Assembly: GCF_024748695.1 (NCBI RefSeq)
Contig: NZ_CP087176.1
Coordinates: 5,883,501-5,947,500 of the forward strand
DNA: 64,000 nucleotides
Origin: Pseudomonas sp. B21-040
Lineage (GTDB): Bacteria > Pseudomonadota > Gammaproteobacteria > Pseudomonadales > Pseudomonadaceae
Reading direction: 5' to 3'
In this document: piece by piece, positions 9,321 to 18,785 of the stretch
How positions within the stretch are numbered: the stretch's first letter is position 1
How the letters are laid out: each line of letters begins with the position of its first letter
Translations under genes and position numbers: made by a program
The notes under the pieces: model-generated
What the model saw: the letters and a program-made list of their open reading frames with translations, nothing else
The model's database searches: none
What the model was told of the DNA's origin: nothing

Positions 9321-9776
9321 ATGCCCCAGGTTCCCGTTGCAGAGCTCAAAGATTATGTCGGCAAGGAACTCGGACGTTCCGAATGGCTCACCATCGATCA
9401 GGAGCGGATCAACCTGTTCGCAGAAGCCACAGGTGACTATCAGTTTATTCATGTCGACCCGGTCAAAGCCGCGCAAACGCCATTTGGCAGCACCATCGCA
9501 CATGGATTCCTGTCGCTGTCACTGATCCCGAAGTTGATGGAAGACATCCTCGTCATGCCCGAAGGCGTGAAGATGGTGGTCAACTACGGCCTCGACAGCG
9601 TGCGTTTTATTCAACCGGTCAAGGTCAATTCGAAAGTGCGCCTCAAAGTTGATTTGACCGACGTCATCGAGAAAAAACCCGGTCAATGGCTGCTCAAAGC
9701 AACTACCACCCTTGAGATAGAAGGCTCGGACAAACCGGCCTATATCGCAGAACCCCTGTCCCTCTGTTTCGTGTAA
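9321..9776 (+). CDS. MaoC-type (R)-specific enoyl-CoA hydratase-like protein
   Basis: 151 residues, single hot-dog fold. The MaoC/NodN hydratase motif is intact: FAEATGDYQFIHVDP carries the catalytic aspartate and histidine, followed by GSTIAHGFLSLSL. The family hydrates trans-2-enoyl-CoA esters, often feeding (R)-3-hydroxyacyl-CoA to polyhydroxyalkanoate or lipid synthesis; the actual substrate is unknown. AAGGAGAG about nine bases upstream supports the ATG. The gene stands alone between the divergent lrgA and a lipoprotein gene. Confidence 0.88.
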   Translation: MPQVPVAELKDYVGKELGRSEWLTIDQERINLFAEATGDYQFIHVDPVKAAQTPFGSTIAHGFLSLSLIPKLMEDILVMPEGVKMVVNYGLDSVRFIQPVKVNSKVRLKVDLTDVIEKKPGQWLLKATTTLEIEGSDKPAYIAEPLSLCFV

Positions 9777-9786
9777 CCCTCGCGGA

Positions 9787-9812
9787 TGCGAAGCAGCTCA
9801 CGCTGTTTCGCA
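9787..9812 (+). terminator. Hairpin after the MaoC gene, possible terminator
   Basis: TGCGAAGCAG and CTGTTTCGCA pair across a six-base loop, with one G-U pair in RNA. A C/T-rich run follows but no clean T-tract, so termination here is weakly supported. Confidence 0.35.
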
Positions 9813-9877
9813 CCCCTCTCTATATATACGACACATAGCTGCGGCATACTCGCTCGCCTAATTGCCCGGATCCCGCT

Positions 9878-11596
9878 ATGCGCTCACTTGCACTCCTTGC
9901 CCTGACCCTTTTGCTCACTGCTTGCGGCGACGGCGAATCGCTGTTGCCCCCGGATGCCCGCCTGCCGGATGGCGGGCGCTATCGCGGTGATCTGGTCAAT
10001 GGTTTGCTGCAAGGCCAGGGCCGCATCGACTATCCAAATGGCAGCTGGTACGCCGGCGAGTTCGACAAGGGGCAATGGCACGGCCAGGGCGAATGGCATG
10101 GCAGCAATGGCGAGGTCTATCGCGGGCTGTTCAATCAGGGCCTGTTCGACGGCCAGGGCTCGCTGACCACACCGGCCAGCAGCTACACCGGCGGTTTCAA
10201 ACTCGGCCGGCGCGAGGGTGAAGGCACGCTCAAAGAAAACGGCATGAGCTATCGCGGCGAATTCAAGGCCGATCAATATTCAGGGCTCGGTCGTCTCGAA
10301 CTCGATGACGGCAGCTCGTACCAGGGTCAGTTCGCCCACGGCAAACCCAACGGGGAAGGCCAGCGCGGCGACGCCAGCGGCAATCAATTCACCGGGCACT
10401 TTGTCAACGGTCAGCTGGAAGGCAACGGGACTTTCAACAGCGCCGACGGCGACATCTATGTCGGCGGTTTCAAGAACAATCAACTGCACGGCAAGGGCCG
10501 CTACGAAAATGCCGACGGCGATGTCTGGCTCGGTCAATTCAAGGAAGGATCCCTGAACGGCAAGGGCGAGTTGATCGGCTCCGACAGCAGCCATTACACC
10601 GGCCAGTTCAGTGATTGGCGCTTCACCGGCCAAGGTCGATTAAACCTGCCGGACGGCAGCTTCTACACCGGTCAATTTGACAGTGACAGTTACTCGGGAC
10701 GCGGCACGCTGGTGCTCACCGACGGCACCGTGCAAAGCGGCACATGGCTCAATGGCCAGCGCGTACGTGACGCCGACGGCAAGCTGCTGCCTGACAGCCT
10801 GGAGCTCGGCTTGCTGGCTCAAGGCCGCTTGCTCGAGGACGCCCTGCTCAACGTGCCGGCCTCGACTCCAGCCGTCGAGTTGTACACCCTGACCCTGGGC
10901 GGCGACGGCAAGCAAAGCGTGTTCCTGCGCGAATCCGATTACGTCAGCAACATGCTCAGCAGCCGCTTCGGCGCGTTCGGGCAAATCCGCCTGGTAAATC
11001 ACCGCGACCACCTAATGGACCGCCCGATGGCTACCCGGGAAAACCTGCGCCGCGCTGCCGCTACCCTGGCTGAGCGCAGCGGCCCGGAAGACTTGATTTT
11101 CATTTACCTGACCAGCCACGGCACCAGCGAACATCAACTGGTGCTCGATCAACCGCGCATGGAGCTGGCCGACCTGCCGGCCGACGAACTCGCCGCAGTG
11201 CTTGCTCCCTTGAAAAATCGCGACAAGATCATTGTGATTTCGTCCTGCTATTCCGGCGGTTTCATTCCCGCCCTCAAGGACGAGCGCACCCTGATCATGA
11301 CCGCGTCGCGGGCAGACCGTGTGTCCTTCGGCTGCGCCGAAGAAGCCAATTTCACCTACTTCGGCGACGCACTGTTCGCCCAGGCATTGAACCAGACCGA
11401 TGACCTGGAGCAAGCCTTCAAACTGGCCAAGGCCACCGTCGCCGAGCGCGAACTGGCCGACAGCTTCGAAGCCTCCGAGCCACAGATCTGGGCGCCGAAA
11501 ACCGTCCTCTCCCACTGGCAGTTGTTACGCAAGCAGCAGGCACGAAAAGCACTACAAAGTGTCTCTATCGACAGCAAGGATACAAAGAGCAACTAA
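9878..11596 (+). CDS. MORN-repeat lipoprotein with C13/caspase-like cysteine peptidase domain
   Basis: 572 residues. A lipobox signal peptide ends LLLTACGDG, putting the lipidated cysteine at residue 16. Residues 30-300 are about twelve tandem MORN-type units of roughly 23 residues (pattern Y-x-G-x-F/W ... G-x-G). Residues 330-550 are a caspase-fold C13 peptidase domain: the catalytic histidine is in YLTSHGTSEH (His414) and the cysteine in VISSCYSGGF (Cys457). It is probably anchored in the envelope facing the periplasm. The C13 family includes legumain and the GPI-transamidase subunit; bacterial members have no assigned substrate. It precedes an NAD-binding gene by 27 bases, so the two may be cotranscribed. 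Confidence 0.88.
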   Translation: MRSLALLALTLLLTACGDGESLLPPDARLPDGGRYRGDLVNGLLQGQGRIDYPNGSWYAGEFDKGQWHGQGEWHGSNGEVYRGLFNQGLFDGQGSLTTPASSYTGGFKLGRREGEGTLKENGMSYRGEFKADQYSGLGRLELDDGSSYQGQFAHGKPNGEGQRGDASGNQFTGHFVNGQLEGNGTFNSADGDIYVGGFKNNQLHGKGRYENADGDVWLGQFKEGSLNGKGELIGSDSSHYTGQFSDWRFTGQGRLNLPDGSFYTGQFDSDSYSGRGTLVLTDGTVQSGTWLNGQRVRDADGKLLPDSLELGLLAQGRLLEDALLNVPASTPAVELYTLTLGGDGKQSVFLRESDYVSNMLSSRFGAFGQIRLVNHRDHLMDRPMATRENLRRAAATLAERSGPEDLIFIYLTSHGTSEHQLVLDQPRMELADLPADELAAVLAPLKNRDKIIVISSCYSGGFIPALKDERTLIMTASRADRVSFGCAEEANFTYFGDALFAQALNQTDDLEQAFKLAKATVAERELADSFEASEPQIWAPKTVLSHWQLLRKQQARKALQSVSIDSKDTKSN

Positions 11597-11623
11597 GCTG
11601 AACAGTATCAAGGGAGAAACACT

Positions 11624-12265
11624 ATGTACTTGACGCCTCAGCATGTCTTGATTGCCGGAGCTACCGGGCTGACCGGTGAACATCTGCTGGATCGCCTGCT
11701 CAATGAGCCAACGATCTCAAGGGTTTTGGCCCCTTCACGCCGTCCACTCGCCAAACACCCGCACCTGGAAAACCCTGTCGGCGATCCGGAGGTGTTTCTT
11801 CCACAGCTGCAAGGTCGCGTCGACATTGCCTACTGCTGCCTCGGCACTACCATCAAGCAGGCTGGCTCGGAACCCGCGTTTCGTGCGGTTGACCTGGACA
11901 TGGTCGTGGCGTTTGCCAAGCGTGCGCGGGAAATGGGCGCACGCCACCTGATCGTGATCAGCGCCTTGGGCGCCGATCGTAGATCCTCGGTTTTCTACAA
12001 CCGGGTCAAAGGCGAGATGGAACACGCATTGCGTGCGCAGGACTGGCCGCAACTGACCATTTGCCGCCCTTCTCTGCTGCTGGGTGATCGTGTCGCGCCA
12101 CGCCTGGGCGAGAAAATCGCCGGTCCGCTGTCACGCCTGATCCCCGGCAAATACCACGGTATCGAAGCCTGCCAACTGGCGCGCGCGATGTGGCGATTGG
12201 CGCTGGAAGAGCAGGATGGAGTGCGGATTGTGGAGTCGGATGAGTTGCGCAAGCTCGGTAAATAA
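11624..12265 (+). CDS. Atypical SDR / NAD(P)-binding protein of the TIP30 (HTATIP2) type
   Basis: 213 residues with an N-terminal Rossmann motif [19 protein letters not shown]. The middle has [30 protein letters not shown] and the active-site region [13 protein letters not shown] with a Y-x3-K arrangement, then ICRPSLLLG. It resembles short atypical SDR proteins often annotated as oxidoreductases; no substrate can be named. AGGGAG lies about eight bases upstream of the ATG. It follows the MORN-peptidase gene closely and ends before a strong hairpin that separates it from the convergent yceK. Confidence 0.82.
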   Translation: MYLTPQHVLIAGATGLTGEHLLDRLLNEPTISRVLAPSRRPLAKHPHLENPVGDPEVFLPQLQGRVDIAYCCLGTTIKQAGSEPAFRAVDLDMVVAFAKRAREMGARHLIVISALGADRRSSVFYNRVKGEMEHALRAQDWPQLTICRPSLLLGDRVAPRLGEKIAGPLSRLIPGKYHGIEACQLARAMWRLALEEQDGVRIVESDELRKLGK

Positions 12266-12278
12266 TCCGCAAATCTGC

Positions 12279-12302
12279 GGCGAGGGAGCTTGCTCCCTCG
12301 CC
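12279..12302. repeat. Perfect REP-like hairpin between convergent genes
   Basis: GGCGAGGGAGC and GCTCCCTCGCC form a perfect 11-base inverted repeat with a two-base centre. This is one of the common short palindromes of fluorescent pseudomonads. Its place between two convergent genes would allow it to act as a bidirectional transcript end. Confidence 0.6.
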
Positions 12303-12316
12303 ACAATAGCCTCTAG

Positions 12317-12601
12317 CTACAACCCGCCCGTTGCCTGAAAACTCACCCCGATCACCGTCAGCACCGACAACGGCAACAGCAGCGTGTCGAGCAACGCGCT
12401 GGCCGGCAGGTCAACGCCGGGATAGCTCGGCGCGTCTGCACCAAAGCGGTCCTTGGCGCAGCATCCGCCGTTCATGGCGTACAAATCCAGACGCGTCCCC
12501 GCATACACCAGGGGTGCTCCGGGTTTGGCCGCATCAAGGGTGCGCGCGGTGGCGCAGCCCGTCAGTTGCAATGCCAGCAGAATGATCAGCAGCTTATTCA
12601 T
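12317..12601 (-). CDS. YceK/YidQ family small lipoprotein
   Basis: 94 residues. The N-terminal [16 protein letters not shown] is a lipoprotein signal with cysteine 16, followed by [26 protein letters not shown], which matches the YceK/YidQ family (small outer-membrane lipoproteins of unknown role). A hydrophobic C-terminal stretch [13 protein letters not shown] follows [12 protein letters not shown]. The start overlaps the 3' end of ubiX by eight bases, so it is the last gene of the mpl-ubiX-yceK set. Confidence 0.82.
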   Translation of the reverse strand: MNKLLIILLALQLTGCATARTLDAAKPGAPLVYAGTRLDLYAMNGGCCAKDRFGADAPSYPGVDLPASALLDTLLLPLSVLTVIGVSFQATGGL

Positions 12602-13226
12602 CGCTGCTCAAATGGTGTTCGCCCCAGCGTGGCAGCATGTCTTGCGGGATGTTCAACAGATTGAGAATCCGCGCCACGACAAAATCGATCAGGTCATCAA
12701 TCGTCTGTGGCTGGTGATAGAAGCCTGGCGAGGCCGGCAATATCGTCACGCCCATGTTCGACAGCTTGAGCATGTGCTCCAGATGGATGCTCGAATACGG
12801 CGCCTCACGCGGAACCAGAATCAACTGGCGACGCTCTTTCAGGGTCACGTCGGCGGCACGCTCGATCAGGTTGTTGCAGGCACCGGTCGCAATGGCCGAC
12901 AGCGTCCCCGTGGAGCACGGCACCACCACCATTGCCGCAGGCGCGCCGGAGCCCGAAGCCACCGGCGACATCCAGTCTTCCTTGCCATAGACCTTGATTT
13001 GCCCGGCCGCTGCACCGGTGTACTCAGTGAGGAAGGCTTGCATCATCTGCGGTTTGGCCGGCAGCGTAACGTCGGTTTCCGTGGCCATCACCAGTTGCGC
13101 TGCCTTGGAAATCAGGAAGTGCACTTCGCGGTCTTCACGAATCAGACAATCGAGCAAACGCAAACCGTACTGAGCGCCGGAAGCGCCGGTCATGGCCAGC
13201 GTGACGCGATCCGGACCACTGCTCAT
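12594..13226 (-). CDS. ubiX: Flavin prenyltransferase UbiX
   Basis: 210 residues. UbiX attaches a dimethylallyl unit to FMN to make prenylated FMN, the cofactor of the UbiD decarboxylase in ubiquinone synthesis. The FMN-binding start [19 protein letters not shown] and the central [27 protein letters not shown] are diagnostic. It overlaps mpl by four bases (ATGA) and is followed by yceK. Confidence 0.95.
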   Translation of the reverse strand: MSSGPDRVTLAMTGASGAQYGLRLLDCLIREDREVHFLISKAAQLVMATETDVTLPAKPQMMQAFLTEYTGAAAGQIKVYGKEDWMSPVASGSGAPAAMVVVPCSTGTLSAIATGACNNLIERAADVTLKERRQLILVPREAPYSSIHLEHMLKLSNMGVTILPASPGFYHQPQTIDDLIDFVVARILNLLNIPQDMLPRWGEHHLSSDE

Positions 13227-14572
13227 CGCAGGGCCTCGGCGAGTTTGCCGTGCAGGCCGCCGAAGCCGCCGTTGCTCATGATCACGACGTGAGTACCGGG
13301 CTGCGCCTGGCTTTTCACGCGCTCAATGATGCCTTCCAGCGAGTCGCTGACAATCGATGGCACGGTGCACAGCGCGGCGGTGCCGGCCAGGTCCCAACCG
13401 AGGTTGGCGGGTGCGTACCAGATCACTTGATCGGCATCGACCACGCTTTCCGGCAAACCGTCTCGGTGCGCGCCCAGCTTCATCGAGTTGGAGCGCGGCT
13501 CGATGATCGCGATCAACGGCGCGTCGCCGATGCGTTTGCGCAGGCCATCAAGGGTGGTGGCGATAGCGGTCGGATGGTGGGCGAAATCGTCGTAGATGGT
13601 GATCCCGCGCACTTCGGCGACTTTTTCCATGCGGCGCTTGACGCTTTTGAACGCGCTCAATGCAGCAATGCCCATCGATGGCACCACGCCGACGTGACGC
13701 GCCGCCGCCAACGTAGCCAATGCGTTAGCGACGTTGTGCTGGCCGGTCATGTCCCACTCGACCACACCTTGGGCGACGCCTTCGAACATCACTTCAAACT
13801 TCGAACCGTCTTCGCTGAGCAGCTTGACCTGCCATTGGCCGCCCGCGCCGGTGGTTTGCACCGGGGTCCAGCAGCCCATGTCGATGACACGTTGCAACGC
13901 CGGTTCGGTGGTCGGATGGATCACCAGGCCTTCGCTTGGAATGGTCCGCACCAGATGGTGGAACTGTCGCTCGATAGCCGGCAGGTCGGGGAAGATATCT
14001 GCATGATCGAACTCAAGGTTGTTCAGGATCGCCGTGCGCGGGCGGTAGTGAACAAACTTGGAACGCTTGTCGAAGAATGCACTGTCATATTCGTCGGCTT
14101 CGATCACAAAGAACGGCGTACCGCCCAAACGCGCCGACACCGAAAAATTCTGCGGAACACCGCCGATCAGGAAGCCGGGGCTCATGCCCGCGTGCTCCAG
14201 CACCCAGGCGAGCATGCTGCTAGTGGTGGTTTTGCCGTGAGTACCGGCAACGGCCAGCACCCAACGACCTTGCAGCACGTGATCGGCCAGCCACTGCGGG
14301 CCGGAAACGTAAGGAAGGCCTTTGTTCAGTACGTACTCGACGGCCGGGTTGCCGCGTGACATGGCGTTGCCGATCACCACCAGATCCGGAGCCGGATCGA
14401 GCTGGGAAGGATCGTAGCCTTGGGTCAACTCAATGCCTTGAGCTTCAAGCTGTGTGCTCATCGGCGGATAGACGTTGGCATCGGAGCCGGTGACGTGATG
14501 GCCCAGTTCCTTGGCCAGAACCGCCATCGAACCCATGAAGGTGCCGCAGATACCCAGAATATGAATGTGCAT
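13223..14572 (-). CDS. mpl: UDP-N-acetylmuramate:L-alanyl-gamma-D-glutamyl-meso-diaminopimelate ligase
   Basis: 449 residues. Mpl is a Mur-ligase relative that joins recovered murein tripeptide to UDP-MurNAc in peptidoglycan recycling. Seen: the N-terminal [17 protein letters not shown], the ATP loop [34 protein letters not shown] with [12 protein letters not shown], and the C-terminal [14 protein letters not shown]. The ATG at 14572 is where homology begins; the 34-codon upstream extension is arginine-rich noise through a REP element. It heads the mpl-ubiX-yceK operon. Confidence 0.96.
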   Translation of the reverse strand: MHIHILGICGTFMGSMAVLAKELGHHVTGSDANVYPPMSTQLEAQGIELTQGYDPSQLDPAPDLVVIGNAMSRGNPAVEYVLNKGLPYVSGPQWLADHVLQGRWVLAVAGTHGKTTTSSMLAWVLEHAGMSPGFLIGGVPQNFSVSARLGGTPFFVIEADEYDSAFFDKRSKFVHYRPRTAILNNLEFDHADIFPDLPAIERQFHHLVRTIPSEGLVIHPTTEPALQRVIDMGCWTPVQTTGAGGQWQVKLLSEDGSKFEVMFEGVAQGVVEWDMTGQHNVANALATLAAARHVGVVPSMGIAALSAFKSVKRRMEKVAEVRGITIYDDFAHHPTAIATTLDGLRKRIGDAPLIAIIEPRSNSMKLGAHRDGLPESVVDADQVIWYAPANLGWDLAGTAALCTVPSIVSDSLEGIIERVKSQAQPGTHVVIMSNGGFGGLHGKLAEALR

Positions 14573-14649
14573 AGTCGACCTCGTAAAACATGGCCGCAGG
14601 TTAGCGTAGGGAGGGAAAAATCGCACCTTGTGTTTCGGTCTCACAGACG

Positions 14650-14716
14650 CCATCGCGGGCAAGCCCACCCCCACAGGTCACCGAAAATCCTGTGGAAGCG
14701 GGCTTACCCTCGATGG
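14650..14716. repeat. REPIN-like inverted repeat
   Basis: Two REP-like arms (CCATCGCGGGCAAGCCCAC and a diverged inverted copy GCGGGCTTACCCTCGATGG) face each other between mpl and eatR. The arms are imperfect. Confidence 0.6.
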
Positions 14717-14729
14717 GGGGCGACGCGAT

Positions 14730-16643
14730 TTAGCGGGCGATGCCGTGTTTACGCAGCTTTCTATAAAGCGTATTTCGGCTGACCCCCAACTGCTCGGCGG
14801 TATGCGTCATGTGCCAACGCGTGTGTTCCAGCGCATTCAACAACGCCACCCGTTCGGCATCGTCCAGCGGATGATCCGACGATGCTTCAACAGTCATCAC
14901 CGGCGCCGGCCGCGCCTGTCGAATCATCGCTGGCAAATCCTCCCACCCGATCTTCCCGTTCTCACACAGCGCGGCCAGTGTGCGCAACACGTTACGCAAT
15001 TGCCGCACATTCCCCGGCCAGTTGAAGCCCAGCAACGCCTGACGCGCTGCCGCATCGATCTGCACCGCTTCACCGCCCGTCTCTTGTTCCAGCAAGAAGT
15101 CGAGCAATTGGGATTTATCACTGCGATCCCTTAGCGCCGGTAACGCAACTTCCAGCCCATTGAGCCGGTAATACAAATCCTCACGAAAGCCGCCGTCCTG
15201 CACCCGTTCCAACAGATTACGGTGCGTAGCACTGATGATTCGTACGTTGACCGCCTCCGGCTCCCCGCCAATCGGCACCACCTGTCGATCCTCCAACACC
15301 CTCAATAGCCGAGTCTGCAGGGCCAGGGGCATGTCGCCGATTTCGTCGAGGAACAGTGTTCCGCCATCGGCCTGCTGCAACTTGCCACGCATGCCTTCCT
15401 TGCGCGCACCGGTGAAACTGCCACCGCGATAGCCAAACAACTCACTCTCGATCAGGCTTTCAGGAATGGCCGCGCAGTTAAGGGCGACGAAGGCTTTTTC
15501 TGAGCGCTGACTGGCCTGGTGCACGGCTTTGGCGAATGCCTCTTTGCCGGAACCGGTTTCGCCGTTGATCAGCAGCGGCACGTCGCGCTCGAACACCCTC
15601 AGTGACTTGCGAAAATCCTCTTGCAACGCCGTATCACCGAGACAGATGCCTGATAGCGGCGCACGTTCGGCAAGTACCGGGCTTTGCACAACAGGCACCG
15701 GAATGCTGCGTGGCTGCCCGCGCAAAACGGCAAACAGACTTCGCCCGTCTCGGGTGCGCAACGGCCAACTGGCACTGGCGTTGACACTCGCGCGGCCGAG
15801 CAGCTCATCCAGCGAACAGTCGAAAAACGCCTCTACCGGCTTACCCAGCAAGCCGCCGCGAATATGCCCCAGCAAGTTCAGCGCGCTCTGGTTGACTGCA
15901 CTGATCCGCCCTTCTCCGTCGAACGCCAGCAGCCCTTCGCTGAACAGCCCGACGGATTCGGCCTGCAAATGAAAGCGCAACAACCATTGATTGTCGAAGT
16001 AGCGCAGGAAATAGCAGCTCTCGATCATCTTCGCCGACAGATTGACCAGGGCCATGGTGTGAAACTGGCTTTGCCGGGAGACATCGTGGCGCGCCGAAGA
16101 CACGTCGAGCACCGCCAGCAGTTCGCCATGGGGATCGAACACCGGGCTCGCCGAACAGGTCAGGCCGGTATGGCGTCCGCGAAAATGTTCGTCCTGATGG
16201 ATGGTCAGCGACTGCCGCTCCACCAGGCAGGTGCCGATGCCGTTGGTGCCTTCGCAGGCTTCACTCCAGTCGGCGCCGAGCCACAGGCCGGCGCGCTCGA
16301 AAATCTTGCGCTCGGCGGGCGCGGTGACGCAATTGAGGATCACGCCACGGGCGTCGGTCAGCAACACGGCATGGCCAGCGCCGGAAAGCTGTTGGTGGAG
16401 GCTGGTCATTTCATTGCCGGCGATGTGCAGCACTTGCTGCAAGCGTTCACGGCTTTCCAGCACTCGACCGTGTTCCAGCACCGTCGGCGCCATGGTCAAG
16501 GCCGGGTCGAGGTGATAGTCCTCAAGACAACGCAGCCAGGAACGGGCAATGGACGGATCGCTGCCGGGACCGCGCAGGTGCGATTTGCCCTGGGTAACGG
16601 TCAAGACTTGCTGGGCATGGCGACTCAAATGATTGTCGTGCAT
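14730..16643 (-). CDS. eatR: Sigma-54-dependent activator of ethanolamine catabolism (AcoR/EatR type)
   Basis: 637 residues. Order: AcoR-type GAF sensor region (about 20-200, with EGTNGIGTCLVERQSL), a PAS-like segment (210-310), the AAA+ sigma-54 interaction domain (about 325-550) and a Fis-type HTH ending LGVSRNTLYRKLRKHGI. Walker A is GETGSGKEAFAK and Walker B GTLFLDEIGD. The sigma-54 contact loop reads GSFTGA rather than the usual GAFTGA. It is transcribed away from the aldehyde dehydrogenase, permease and eutBC genes, which carry -24/-12 promoters. PAO1 PA4021 (EatR) has the same context, so ethanolamine or its aldehyde is the likely inducer. Confidence 0.85.
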   Translation of the reverse strand: MHDNHLSRHAQQVLTVTQGKSHLRGPGSDPSIARSWLRCLEDYHLDPALTMAPTVLEHGRVLESRERLQQVLHIAGNEMTSLHQQLSGAGHAVLLTDARGVILNCVTAPAERKIFERAGLWLGADWSEACEGTNGIGTCLVERQSLTIHQDEHFRGRHTGLTCSASPVFDPHGELLAVLDVSSARHDVSRQSQFHTMALVNLSAKMIESCYFLRYFDNQWLLRFHLQAESVGLFSEGLLAFDGEGRISAVNQSALNLLGHIRGGLLGKPVEAFFDCSLDELLGRASVNASASWPLRTRDGRSLFAVLRGQPRSIPVPVVQSPVLAERAPLSGICLGDTALQEDFRKSLRVFERDVPLLINGETGSGKEAFAKAVHQASQRSEKAFVALNCAAIPESLIESELFGYRGGSFTGARKEGMRGKLQQADGGTLFLDEIGDMPLALQTRLLRVLEDRQVVPIGGEPEAVNVRIISATHRNLLERVQDGGFREDLYYRLNGLEVALPALRDRSDKSQLLDFLLEQETGGEAVQIDAAARQALLGFNWPGNVRQLRNVLRTLAALCENGKIGWEDLPAMIRQARPAPVMTVEASSDHPLDDAERVALLNALEHTRWHMTHTAEQLGVSRNTLYRKLRKHGIAR

Positions 16644-16680
16644 TTCTTATTATTCTCCCCGCAGGGTCTGGCTCGCCCCG

Positions 16681-16800
16681 TGTAGCAGCTGCCGAAGGCT
16701 GCGTCCGGCCGCGAAGCGGTCGTAAACCGGTATCCCGTATTTCAGTGCCAAACCCAAGAGAGCGCTTCGCACTCTGACGCAGCCTTCGGCAGCTGCTACA
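16681..16800. repeat. REPIN-type inverted repeat between eatR and the aldehyde dehydrogenase gene
   Basis: Arms beginning TGTAGCAGCTGCCGAAGG and ending in its inverted copy (CCTTCGGCAGCTGCTACA) enclose about 80 bases. Same family as the elements at 26478 and 47358. Confidence 0.75.
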
Positions 16801-16871
16801 GAGTGCGCGAGTCCGAGCATCCTCCAGCCTAGCCTGCATTGCAATGCTGGCAAGACCCGTCAGTCACAGGC

Positions 16872-16911
16872 TGTGCCACTAGCGGTACAAAGTGTCACGC
16901 ACGCTGTACCG
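16872..16911 (+). promoter_or_regulatory. Candidate EatR enhancer site (UAS)
   Basis: The segment contains CGGTACA (16883-16889) and its exact inverse TGTACCG (16905-16911), 15 bases apart, plus a further partial half-site TGTGCC at 16872-16877. It lies about 75-115 bases upstream of the -24 element, the normal distance for an enhancer bound by a sigma-54 activator. Assignment to EatR is an inference from position. Confidence 0.5.
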
Positions 16912-16985
16912 AAACCGTCACAGGCGCCGCCCGCCTGTCCGACAAAAACCGCGCAAGGCCTTGATTTGCCTGACATGCAAGGCGC

Positions 16986-17001
16986 TGGCCCGACCCTTGC
17001 T
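16986..17001 (+). promoter_or_regulatory. Sigma-54 (-24/-12) promoter of the aldehyde dehydrogenase gene
   Basis: TGGCCCG-N4-TTGCT matches the RpoN consensus TGGCAC-N5-TTGCW with the GG and GC doublets at exact spacing. It sits 65 bases before the ATG of the aldehyde dehydrogenase gene, downstream of the candidate EatR site. Confidence 0.82.
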
Positions 17002-17065
17002 CTACGCTTAAAGCAAGCGCACATGCGCCTCTTCTTATAAATACAAAAGCCAAGGAGACAACATC

Positions 17066-18586
17066 ATGCGTTACGCTCACCCCGGTACTGAAGGCGCTAT
17101 CGTTTCGTTCAAGGCCAAATACGGTAACTACATCGGCGGCGAGTTCGTCGCGCCTGTCAAAGGTCAGTACTTCACCAACACCTCGCCAGTGAATGGCCAA
17201 CCGATTGCCGAATTCCCACGTTCCACCGCCGAAGACATCGACAAGGCCCTGGACGCTGCACATGCCGCCGCCGATGCCTGGGGCGCCACGTCCGCCCAGG
17301 CGCGCTCGCTGGTGCTGCTGAAAATCGCCGACCGCATCGAGCAAAACCTGGAACTGCTGGCAATCACCGAATCCTGGGACAACGGCAAAGCCGTTCGCGA
17401 AACCCTCAACGCCGACATCCCACTGGCTGCCGACCACTTCCGCTACTTCGCCGGTTGCATCCGCGCCCAAGAAGGCAGCGCCGCCGAGATCGACGGCAAC
17501 ACCGTGGCCTATCACATCCATGAACCGCTGGGCGTAGTCGGGCAGATCATCCCGTGGAACTTCCCGATCCTGATGGCCGCCTGGAAACTCGCCCCGGCCC
17601 TGGCCGCCGGTAACTGCGTAGTGCTCAAGCCTGCCGAGCAGACTCCGCTGGGCATTACCGTGCTGGTCGAGCTGATCGGCGACCTGCTGCCACCCGGCGT
17701 ATTGAACATCGTGCAAGGCTTCGGCAAAGAGGCCGGCGAAGCGCTGGCCACCAGCAAGCGCATCGCCAAGATCGCGTTCACCGGCTCGACCCCGGTCGGC
17801 TCGCACATCATGAAATGCGCTGCCGAAAACATCATTCCGTCCACCGTGGAACTGGGCGGCAAATCGCCGAACATCTTCTTCGAAGACATCATGAAGGCCG
17901 AACCGTCCTTCATCGAAAAAGCCGCTGAGGGCCTGGTGCTCGCCTTCTTCAACCAAGGCGAAGTCTGTACCTGCCCGTCCCGCGCGCTGGTGCAAGAGTC
18001 GATCTACGACGACTTCATGAAAGTCGTGATGAAAAAAGTCCTGTCGATCAAACGTGGCGACCCGCTGGACACCGACACCATGGTCGGCGCCCAGGCATCC
18101 GAGCAGCAATTCGACAAAATTCTTTCGTACCTGGAAATCGCCAAGGGCGAAGGCGCCGAGCTGCTGACCGGCGGCAAGATAGAAAAACTCGAGGGCAGCC
18201 TGGCGACCGGGTATTACATCCAGCCGACCCTGCTCAAGGGCACCAACAAAATGCGCGTGTTCCAGGAAGAAATCTTTGGCCCGGTGGTGAGCATCACCAC
18301 CTTCAAGGACGAAGCCGAAGCCTTGGCCATCGCCAACGACACCGAGTTCGGCCTGGGGGCCGGCCTCTGGACCCGCGACATCAACCGCGCCTACCGCATG
18401 GGCCGCGCCATCAAGGCCGGTCGTGTGTGGACCAACTGCTACCACCTGTACCCGGCGCATGCCGCGTTCGGTGGCTACAAAAAGTCCGGCGTCGGCCGTG
18501 AAACCCACAAGATGATGCTTGATCACTATCAGCAGACCAAAAACCTGCTGGTGAGCTACGACATCAATCCGCTGGGCTTCTTCTAA
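17066..18586 (+). CDS. NAD-dependent aldehyde dehydrogenase (ExaC/AcoD type), acetaldehyde oxidation
   Basis: 506 residues. Oxidises acetaldehyde to acetate; in this locus the acetaldehyde comes from ethanolamine cleavage by EutBC. Visible motifs: [29 protein letters not shown], nucleotide-binding FTGSTPVG, the general base in [14 protein letters not shown], and the catalytic cysteine in [11 protein letters not shown] (Cys301). The C-terminal [21 protein letters not shown] is typical of the AcoD/ExaC group. AAGGAG lies nine bases before the ATG. Expression should depend on RpoN and EatR through the promoter at 16986. PAO1 PA4022 is the syntenic counterpart. Confidence 0.93.
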   Translation: MRYAHPGTEGAIVSFKAKYGNYIGGEFVAPVKGQYFTNTSPVNGQPIAEFPRSTAEDIDKALDAAHAAADAWGATSAQARSLVLLKIADRIEQNLELLAITESWDNGKAVRETLNADIPLAADHFRYFAGCIRAQEGSAAEIDGNTVAYHIHEPLGVVGQIIPWNFPILMAAWKLAPALAAGNCVVLKPAEQTPLGITVLVELIGDLLPPGVLNIVQGFGKEAGEALATSKRIAKIAFTGSTPVGSHIMKCAAENIIPSTVELGGKSPNIFFEDIMKAEPSFIEKAAEGLVLAFFNQGEVCTCPSRALVQESIYDDFMKVVMKKVLSIKRGDPLDTDTMVGAQASEQQFDKILSYLEIAKGEGAELLTGGKIEKLEGSLATGYYIQPTLLKGTNKMRVFQEEIFGPVVSITTFKDEAEALAIANDTEFGLGAGLWTRDINRAYRMGRAIKAGRVWTNCYHLYPAHAAFGGYKKSGVGRETHKMMLDHYQQTKNLLVSYDINPLGFF

Positions 18587-18608
18587 CCCGGCGCGATATC
18601 GCGTAACG

Positions 18609-18660
18609 GCCATCGCGAGCAAGCTCGGCTCCTACAGGAGCATGGCTTGCCAGCGATGGC
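18609..18660. repeat. REP-type inverted repeat
   Basis: GCCATCGCGAGCAAGCTCGG and a diverged inverted copy ending GCCAGCGATGGC, spaced by CTCCTACAGGAG. It lies between the aldehyde dehydrogenase stop and the second sigma-54 promoter. Confidence 0.65.
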
Positions 18661-18697
18661 GTCCTCAATAACACACCGAACATTGCCCTGGCCGCTC

Positions 18698-18713
18698 TGG
18701 CACGGGCTTTGCG
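18698..18713 (+). promoter_or_regulatory. Second sigma-54 (-24/-12) promoter, for the ethanolamine permease
   Basis: TGGCACG-N4-TTGCG is a near-perfect RpoN site, 72 bases before the permease ATG. It gives the permease and probably eutBC their own EatR/RpoN-dependent start, separate from the aldehyde dehydrogenase promoter. Confidence 0.82.
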
Positions 18714-18785
18714 TGCCCGCTTCTCACCTGAAACGTCGTACCGCAAGTCCAAAAGATCAAACAATAAAAAAGACAGCGAGGACTT

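Noticed and set aside
16895-18622. 575-codon minus-strand open frame
   Set aside because: Antisense of the aldehyde dehydrogenase gene, which has full family motifs and a promoter.
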